A stretch of 64,000 nucleotides of DNA, from contig NZ_CP084626.1 in assembly GCF_022878925.1 (NCBI RefSeq), positions 1,798,001-1,862,000 on the forward strand, read 5' to 3'. The translations under genes and the position numbers were made by a program. Of this stretch, positions 58,548 through 64,000 are shown piece by piece. The notes beneath the pieces were generated by a model. That model saw nothing but the letters and a program-made list of their open reading frames with translations, made no database searches and was not told where the DNA came from. Source of the stretch: Caballeronia sp. TF1N1 (GTDB taxonomy: Bacteria; Pseudomonadota; Gammaproteobacteria; Burkholderiales; Burkholderiaceae). Each line of letters begins with the position of its first letter. Positions within the stretch are counted from its first letter, which is position 1.

Positions 58548-59798
58548 TCAAGCGCGATCGAGCTCGAACGCCTTATGCAGCGCGCGCACCGCGAGTTCGG
58601 TGTACTTCTCGTCGATCAGTACGGAGATCTTGATTTCGGAGGTCGAGATCATCTGGATGTTGATGCCCTCTTCCGACAACGTGCGGAACATGGTGCTCGC
58701 GATACCCACGTGCGAACGCATGCCGACACCCACCACCGACACCTTCGACACCTTCGGGTCGCCCAGCACGGTCTCGGCCTGCACGTGGCCCTTCACCTGG
58801 CCATTCAGGATCTCGAGCGCGCGCTGATAGTCGCCGCGGCCCACCGTGAACGTGAAGTCGGTCTTGCCGTTCACGCTCTGGTTCTGAATGATCATGTCGA
58901 TGTCGATGTTCGCATCGGCGACCGGTCCGAGAATCTGATACGCGACGCCCGGCTTGTCCGGCACGCCCATCACGGCGATGCGCGCTTCGTCGCGCTGAAA
59001 CGCGATGCCAGAAATCACTGCTTTTTCCATGTTCTCGTCTTCTTCAAAAGTAATCAGGGTGCCCGAGTGCATTTCCTTTTCGAGCGGCATAAGCGGGTCG
59101 GTCAGGCTCGAAAGCACACGCGTCTTCACCTGATACTTGCCGGCAAATTCCACCGAACGGATCTGCAGCACCTTCGAGCCCAGGCTCGCCATCTCCAGCA
59201 TCTCTTCGAAGGTCACGCGGTCGAGCCGGCGCGCTTCTTCGACGACGCGTGGATCGGTCGTATAGACGCCGTCGACATCGGTATAGATCAGGCACTCGTC
59301 AGCCTTGAGCGCCGCGGCGATCGCGACCGCCGAGGTGTCCGAGCCGCCGCGCCCGAGCGTGGCAATGTGACCTTCCGGATCGACGCCCTGAAAGCCCGTG
59401 ATGACCACGACCTTGCCCGCATCGAGATCCTTGAGCACGCGCTCGCCGTCGATTTCGCTGATGCGCGCCTTGGTGAACGCGCTGTCCGTCTTGATCGGCA
59501 CTTGCCAGCCGGCGTAGCTCACGGCTTCGAGGCCTTCGGCGTGCAGCGCGATGGCGAGCAAGCCCACGCTAACCTGTTCGCCGGTGGAGGCGATCATGTC
59601 GAGTTCGCGCGGGTCCGGATTGGGCGTGATGTCTTTCGCGAGGCCGAGCAGGCGGTTGGTTTCGCCGGACATCGCCGAGGGCACGACGACCAGCTTGTGG
59701 CCTGCCTTGTGCCATTTGGCGACGCGCTTGGCGACGTTCTTGATGCGCTCGACCGAGCCCATCGAAGTGCCGCCGTATTTGTGTACGATGAGTGCCAT
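58548..59798 (-). CDS. lysC: aspartate kinase
   Basis: 416 residues from ATG 59798. First enzyme of the aspartate pathway to lysine, methionine and threonine. The catalytic domain begins IVHKYGGTSMGSVERI and includes MSGETNRLLGLA, FTKARISEIDGERVL and GFQGVDPEGHIATLGRGGSDTSAVA. Two ACT domains (about 265-340 and 345-415) bind feedback inhibitors; ARIAVMGVPDKPG and KVSVVGVGMRSHVGIA are visible. The 446-base upstream stretch has no lysine riboswitch fold that I can recognise. Confidence 0.95.
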   Translation of the reverse strand: MALIVHKYGGTSMGSVERIKNVAKRVAKWHKAGHKLVVVPSAMSGETNRLLGLAKDITPNPDPRELDMIASTGEQVSVGLLAIALHAEGLEAVSYAGWQVPIKTDSAFTKARISEIDGERVLKDLDAGKVVVITGFQGVDPEGHIATLGRGGSDTSAVAIAAALKADECLIYTDVDGVYTTDPRVVEEARRLDRVTFEEMLEMASLGSKVLQIRSVEFAGKYQVKTRVLSSLTDPLMPLEKEMHSGTLITFEEDENMEKAVISGIAFQRDEARIAVMGVPDKPGVAYQILGPVADANIDIDMIIQNQSVNGKTDFTFTVGRGDYQRALEILNGQVKGHVQAETVLGDPKVSKVSVVGVGMRSHVGIASTMFRTLSEEGINIQMISTSEIKISVLIDEKYTELAVRALHKAFELDRA

Positions 59799-60244
59799 TG
59801 TCGTTTTGAACTGGAAGGAAAACCGCGCTTCATGCGCTCGTTGCAATGCGCTTTAAGCGTTGTGGCCGATCACTTCGGGGATGATTTGAAGCTGGCGACG
59901 CGACGCGTTGGCGCATATGCCGCCGCGTGCTTGGGGTACCGGATTGCAATACCAGGCAGCAGTTGCGTTAGCCAATCGCGCATGAAAGTCGCGCGGTTGG
60001 TACGCAGCGAATTCGCGCGATGGCTGGCGATTTAACGTTGAATATCACGTCTTTTGGACGGAGATGACGAGCAAAACGCCAAGCGGACAAACGAGCTACG
60101 GTACCGGATCGAAGCCGAAATTACAAGATGAAGCGGCTGGGCGTCTATTTTAACGGGTTTGCGGCGGAGCATCCCGAAAAGAGGTGTGCGCAAGTTGCTG
60201 CACTCCCGTACTGGAAACTCGTTGCCGGGCGGACACCGCACCCC
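59799..60244. other. lysC upstream region, no gene
   Basis: 446 bases between tilS and lysC. On the minus strand GTTAAAATAG-type and TTGTAA-N17-TACCGT-type hexamers occur, none decisive. An exact 10-base repeat GGTACCGGAT is at 59935-59944 and 60100-60109. No small coding frame with a good ribosome-binding site was found. Confidence 0.45.
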
Positions 60245-61669
60245 TCAGGCGATCAACAAATCCGGCCGCCAGATCAACCGCCGCCACGGCCCCTTCGCGT
60301 TTTCGACTTCGCGATTCACGCCGACGAGCGGCACGAACATCAGCAACGCGCCGATGAAGATGAGCGGCACATCGCGCTTCCACGCTGGCACGCCGCGCTC
60401 CTGGAAGAGATTCTTGAGCGTGCGGCTAGGTGCATCGGATGCAACGCGCAAACGCTCGCCGCCCGCGCGTGAACGCGCGCTCAACGGCGCGGCGCGCAAC
60501 ACGCTTTCGGCGATGACGTCATCGCCCGGTTCGGCGGCAGGCTCGAACACCAGCGACCCGCGCCACTGCGGCAAACGCCAGACTTCCTCGCCCTGCCAGC
60601 GCAGTTCGACCAACGCTCTCGCTTGACTCGGACCGTCGTCGAGATCGGGTGCATCGGCGCTGTCGGCCTTCTCCCAGAACAACGCATTGCGATAAACCCG
60701 CAGCGCGTGTCCCACATGATCGATACGAAGCGCGTGCCCGTCGCGCGCGTCGGCGGCTGCGTGCAGTTGACGCAGAATGTCCGCGACACGCGCGGTGGAT
60801 GCCGCCTGCAAGCCGCGATCTCGCATCCAATAACGAAGCAGATTGGTCGCGCGTTCGTCGTCGAGTGCGAGCAGCGCATCGAGCGCGAGCGCGCCTTCTT
60901 CCGCGTGCCGCGCCTTTTCCATGTCGATGCCCGCCAGCTCGTCGAGCAAGCGTTGCGCCGAAGCGGCATGCGACGCCGTGCGCGCGAGCGCATCGCGAAA
61001 GCCGGGGAAATGCACGGCGAGCACCGGCAGCACGTCATGCCGCAGCGCGTTGCGCGCATAACGCGTGTCGGCGTTGGATTCGTCCTCGATCCAGCTCAGG
61101 TCGCGCTCATGCGCGTATTGCTCGAGTTGCGCGCGCAGCAGCCGCAACAACGGACGCAGACGCAGCACCTCGCTTGCGTGAAGACGCTGCGGCGCCATCG
61201 CCGCGAGGCCCGCGACGCCCGCGCCGCGCAGCAATTGCAGCAGCACGGTTTCGGCCTGATCGTCGGCGTGATGCGCGATCAGAAGCGCCGCCGCGCCTTG
61301 CTCGTCGCAGAGATCGTCGAGCGCGCGATAACGCGCATCGCGCGCGGCGGCTTCGAGACTTTCGCCGCCCATGCGGACGACATCGACATGACGCGACGCA
61401 TAACGTACATCGAGCGAGGCAGCCAGCGCCTCGCAATGCGATACCCACGCATCCGCGTTAGGGCTCAGGCCGTGATGGATATGCAGCGCGATCACGCGCG
61501 ATGCGCCGAAGCAGCGCACGGCGGCATCGAGGAGAACCGTGGAGTCGAGACCGCCGCTGAGCGCGACGGCCAGTAGCGAGTCGGCGGGCAGCGCCGCCTC
61601 CGACAAAGCGCCGCGCAACGCCTCGATAACGAGGCGGCCGGCCGGGGTTTCAGTGTCGAAGTTCGCCAT
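60245..61669 (-). CDS. tilS: tRNA(Ile)-lysidine synthase
   Basis: 474 residues. Converts cytidine 34 of the CAU anticodon of tRNA-Ile2 to lysidine, changing its codon from AUG to AUA. The ATP-pyrophosphatase P-loop SGGLDS (38-43) and the downstream HHADDQAETVLLQLLRG block are diagnostic. The N-terminal domain ends near 240; the C-terminal all-beta domain includes LVELRWQGEEVWRLPQWRGSLVFE. Normal length for beta-proteobacteria. It starts 12 bases after the accA stop. Confidence 0.95.
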   Translation of the reverse strand: MANFDTETPAGRLVIEALRGALSEAALPADSLLAVALSGGLDSTVLLDAAVRCFGASRVIALHIHHGLSPNADAWVSHCEALAASLDVRYASRHVDVVRMGGESLEAAARDARYRALDDLCDEQGAAALLIAHHADDQAETVLLQLLRGAGVAGLAAMAPQRLHASEVLRLRPLLRLLRAQLEQYAHERDLSWIEDESNADTRYARNALRHDVLPVLAVHFPGFRDALARTASHAASAQRLLDELAGIDMEKARHAEEGALALDALLALDDERATNLLRYWMRDRGLQAASTARVADILRQLHAAADARDGHALRIDHVGHALRVYRNALFWEKADSADAPDLDDGPSQARALVELRWQGEEVWRLPQWRGSLVFEPAAEPGDDVIAESVLRAAPLSARSRAGGERLRVASDAPSRTLKNLFQERGVPAWKRDVPLIFIGALLMFVPLVGVNREVENAKGPWRRLIWRPDLLIA

Positions 61670-61681
61670 GAGGAACGCGGA

Positions 61682-62653
61682 TCACGCGCCCGGCAGCGTT
61701 TCCTTGAACTTGCCGTACGCCATCAGCTTGTCGAAGCGGCGCTCGCGCAGATCCTGCACGCTCATGCCCTGGAACTGGCGCAGGGAATCGGCAAGTGCTC
61801 GACGCAAAAGCGCCGCCATGCCCTTGGGGTCGCGATGCGCGCCGCCGAGCGGTTCGTTCACGATCTTGTCGATGAGACCCAGCGCCTTCAACCGATGCGC
61901 CGTGAGCCCGAGCGCTTCCGCGGCTTCCGGCGCCTTGGCCGCGCTCTTCCATAAGATCGACGCGCAGCCTTCCGGCGAGATGACCGAGTACGTGGAGAAT
62001 TGCAGCATCATGACGGTGTCGGCCACGGCGATGGCAAGCGCGCCGCCCGAACCGCCCTCGCCGATGATCGTCGTGATGATCGGCGTCTTCAACTCCGCCA
62101 TGACGTAGAGATTGCGCCCGATGGCTTCCGACTGCCCGCGTTCCTCCGCGCCGATGCCGGGATACGCGCCGGGTGTATCGACGAAAGTGAAGATGGGCAG
62201 ATTGAACTTCTCGGCGAGACGCATGAGGCGCTCGGCCTTGCGATACCCTTCCGGGCGCGGCATGCCGAAGTTGCGCAACGCGCGCTCCTTGGTGTCGCGG
62301 CCCTTTTGATGGCCGATCACCATGCACGGCTGGCCATTGAAACGCGCAAAGCCGCCGACGATGGCGAGATCGTCCGCATAGGAACGATCGCCATGCAGTT
62401 CATGGAAGTCCGTGAACAACTCGTTCACGTAGTCGAGCGTGTACGGACGCTGCGGATGCCGCGCGATTTGCGATACCTGCCACGGCGACAGATTCGCGTA
62501 CAGATCTTTGGTGAGCTGCTGGCTCTTTTTCGACAGCCGCTCGATTTCTTCCGAAATATCGACAGCGGAATCGTCCTGAACGAAGCGGAGTTCTTCGATC
62601 TTCGCTTCGAGTTCAGCGATCGGCTGCTCGAAATCCAGAAACGTGGTCTTCAT
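61682..62653 (-). CDS. accA: acetyl-CoA carboxylase carboxyltransferase subunit alpha
   Basis: 323 residues. Forms the carboxyltransferase with AccD, making malonyl-CoA for fatty-acid synthesis. [22 protein letters not shown] begins the family; the crotonase-like core shows [52 protein letters not shown] and [37 protein letters not shown]. It is followed closely by tilS. Confidence 0.96.
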   Translation of the reverse strand: MKTTFLDFEQPIAELEAKIEELRFVQDDSAVDISEEIERLSKKSQQLTKDLYANLSPWQVSQIARHPQRPYTLDYVNELFTDFHELHGDRSYADDLAIVGGFARFNGQPCMVIGHQKGRDTKERALRNFGMPRPEGYRKAERLMRLAEKFNLPIFTFVDTPGAYPGIGAEERGQSEAIGRNLYVMAELKTPIITTIIGEGGSGGALAIAVADTVMMLQFSTYSVISPEGCASILWKSAAKAPEAAEALGLTAHRLKALGLIDKIVNEPLGGAHRDPKGMAALLRRALADSLRQFQGMSVQDLRERRFDKLMAYGKFKETLPGA

Positions 62654-62771
62654 GTGTTCGAGTCCTAGAACATCGGGCAGGGCGTATTTTAACCGCGTCC
62701 GTCCCTGATAAATGCGCGCGGGAACTATCGATTATAAATCAACGATAGTTCGCCGATCTTTTAGTCGGTTC

Positions 62772-63836
62772 TTAATGGTCCGCGGGAATCGGATTGAGAC
62801 TGCGCCACATGTACCACGTTGCAACCGTGCGCCACGGCTCCCAGTTAGCAGCCACTTCGCGCGCTTCACTGCGCGTGACAGGTTCGCCGCTGAAGTAGTT
62901 GACGCTGATCGCCTGAATCAGACCGAGGTCGTCGAGCGGCAAAACGTCCGGGCGCGCCAGGTTGAAGATGAGGAACATCTCCGCCGTCCACCGGCCGATA
63001 CCGCGAATCTGCGTGAGTTCGGCGATCACGGCTTCGTCGTCCATCGACGCCCAGGTATCCACGTGCAACGCGCCCGATACGAAGTGCTGCGCGAGATCGA
63101 GAATGTACTCCGTCTTGCGTTTGGACAAGCCGCACGCCTGAAGCTTCTCCGGGCCGAGCTTGATAAAACGCGCCGGCACGACATCCGGACAAGCGCCCTT
63201 CACGCGCTCCCAAATGGCTTGCGCGGCCTTCACCGAGATCTGCTGGCCAGCAACCGAACGCGCGAGCGTCGAGAAGGGATCGCCCAGATTCACGAGATGC
63301 ATCTGGCCGAACTTTGGAATGAGTTTCTTGAGGATGCGGTCGCGCTTCATCAGGTCGGCGCACGCTTTGTCCCAGTAATCGGGACGCACGACTTCGCGCG
63401 TGAGTCCGCCGATCTGCACGGGCACCTCGGCATCTGCCGTGACGACGCGCGACTTGCGCACGACTTCACCGCGCTCCTTGTCGGCGACGAGCGCTTGCGC
63501 GTTCGTGGCATCGCCGGCATGCGCGCGTCCGTTCGCCTTGACGGGCGACGCTTCCGCTTCCTCGCTACGCGCTTTTGTCACGCGCGCGGATACGCGGATC
63601 GCTTTCGTGTCCGTCTTTGCATCCGCTTTTACGTCCTCACGGCTTACGCCGTTCAGACGCGTGCCGTCGCTACGTTTGAGTGCTGCGCGCTTGACTGCCT
63701 TCTGAGCCGAAGCTCTTGCACCATCACTCTTGAGCGTGCTTGTCGTCGCTTGCTCGCCGCGCGTTCGCTTCGTCGCGGGCGATGCATTCCTGACAGACGC
63801 GGGTCGCTTGACCGGCGTCTTCCTGGCCGTTGCCAT
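62772..63836 (-). CDS. AlkA-type DNA-3-methyladenine glycosylase with a long basic N-terminal extension
   Basis: 354 residues. The C-terminal ~220 residues are a HhH-GPD DNA glycosylase: helix-hairpin-helix RGIGRWTAEMFLIF and the catalytic aspartate in LPLDDLGLIQA (Asp302/303, in AlkA the second). The N-terminal ~130 residues are Lys/Arg/Ala/Ser-rich and low complexity, likely disordered, and would bind DNA by charge. AlkA homologues usually lack it. Predicted role: base excision of alkylated purines. It lies between cysS and accA. Confidence 0.88.
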   Translation of the reverse strand: MATARKTPVKRPASVRNASPATKRTRGEQATTSTLKSDGARASAQKAVKRAALKRSDGTRLNGVSREDVKADAKTDTKAIRVSARVTKARSEEAEASPVKANGRAHAGDATNAQALVADKERGEVVRKSRVVTADAEVPVQIGGLTREVVRPDYWDKACADLMKRDRILKKLIPKFGQMHLVNLGDPFSTLARSVAGQQISVKAAQAIWERVKGACPDVVPARFIKLGPEKLQACGLSKRKTEYILDLAQHFVSGALHVDTWASMDDEAVIAELTQIRGIGRWTAEMFLIFNLARPDVLPLDDLGLIQAISVNYFSGEPVTRSEAREVAANWEPWRTVATWYMWRSLNPIPADH

Positions 63837-63883
63837 CGTGCCTCCTGCCTGGTGAGTCGATCAGAGGGTATGAAGGGCTGCGT

Positions 63884-64000
63884 TCACACGCGGCGCCATT
63901 CGGTCGACCCACCCGGTTTGTCTTCAAGCGCAATACCGGCTTCGAGCAAGTCGGCCCGAATACGGTCTGCTTCGGCATAGTTCCTTGCCTGCTTCGCGGC
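63884..64000 (-). CDS. cysS: cysteinyl-tRNA synthetase (partial, C-terminal end only)
   Basis: Only the last 38 codons plus stop (TGA at 63884-63886) are in the window. The translation reads [30 protein letters not shown] and ends STEWRRV, the typical end of bacterial CysRS, including the ALEDKPGG(T/S)EWRR signature. The rest lies to the right of the window. It is upstream of alkA by 47 bases. Confidence 0.93.
   Translation of the reverse strand, partial: AAKQARNYAEADRIRADLLEAGIALEDKPGGSTEWRRV

Noticed and set aside
59935..60109. Direct repeat GGTACCGGAT twice upstream of lysC
   Set aside because: Only ten bases, 155 bases apart and without symmetry to a promoter; easily chance in a GC-rich genome.

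Overview
The window looks like a chromosomal segment of a beta-proteobacterium of the Burkholderiaceae, most likely the Paraburkholderia/Caballeronia/Burkholderia group. The reasons are high GC with strong G/C third-position bias, a complete 14-gene-type nuo operon preceded by tpiA-secG-tRNA-Leu, the order cysS-alkA-accA-tilS-lysC-tRNA-Ser, and protein sequences that read as typical members of that family. The genus is an inference; no rRNA or species marker is present. No prophage, insertion sequence or CRISPR array was seen.

Layout. Positions 1-11,273 (minus strand) hold nuoL (cut by the window edge) through nuoA, the respiratory complex I operon. Upstream lie tRNA-Leu(GAG), secG, tpiA, a zinc-free quinone oxidoreductase, pnp and rpsO (to 17.2 kb). 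From 17.4 to 22.2 kb come an orphan periplasmic binding protein, a BamE-like small lipoprotein, leuA and an NlpC/P60 cell-wall peptidase. Between leuA and the peptidase gene I find a 28-codon open frame packed with rare CTA leucine codons, directly behind a good sigma-70 promoter. It is a strong candidate for an unannotated leucine attenuator peptide, probably translated from a leaderless mRNA. From 22.3 to 28.9 kb are yejFEBA (peptide/microcin-C-type ABC importer) and, divergently, fabI. Two related Pro/His/Gly-rich small exported proteins follow (29.2-30.1 kb).

From 30.3 to 39.2 kb is a malonate-use island: an MFS transporter divergent from a GntR/FadR-type regulator that leads a tightly coupled operon mdcA-B-C-D-E-G-H for biotin-independent malonate decarboxylase, including the genes that make and attach its phosphoribosyl-dephospho-CoA cofactor. 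An M48 lipoprotein protease, a small outer-membrane barrel and a possible 33-residue membrane peptide come next.

From 41.6 to 57.3 kb is a compact Wzx/Wzy-type exopolysaccharide cluster: WecA-like priming enzyme, Wza, Wzb, Wzc, a UDP-HexNAc dehydrogenase and a WbpP-type 4-epimerase (predicted to supply UDP-GalNAcA, as in Vi-antigen and Pseudomonas O-antigen pathways), three GT4 and one GT2 glycosyltransferases, a MurJ-type flippase, an EpsG-like polymerase and an exported beta-helix protein. The set looks sufficient for a small acidic repeat unit. After a roughly 0.9 kb gene-free stretch and tRNA-Ser(GCU), the window ends with housekeeping genes lysC, tilS, accA, an AlkA-type DNA glycosylase with a long basic N-terminal tail, and the last codons of cysS.

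All calls come from reading the sequence; no database search was run. The most novel-looking items are the leuA leader, the 33-aa membrane ORF, the putative GalNAcA polymer cluster and the palindrome between the MFS and GntR genes.
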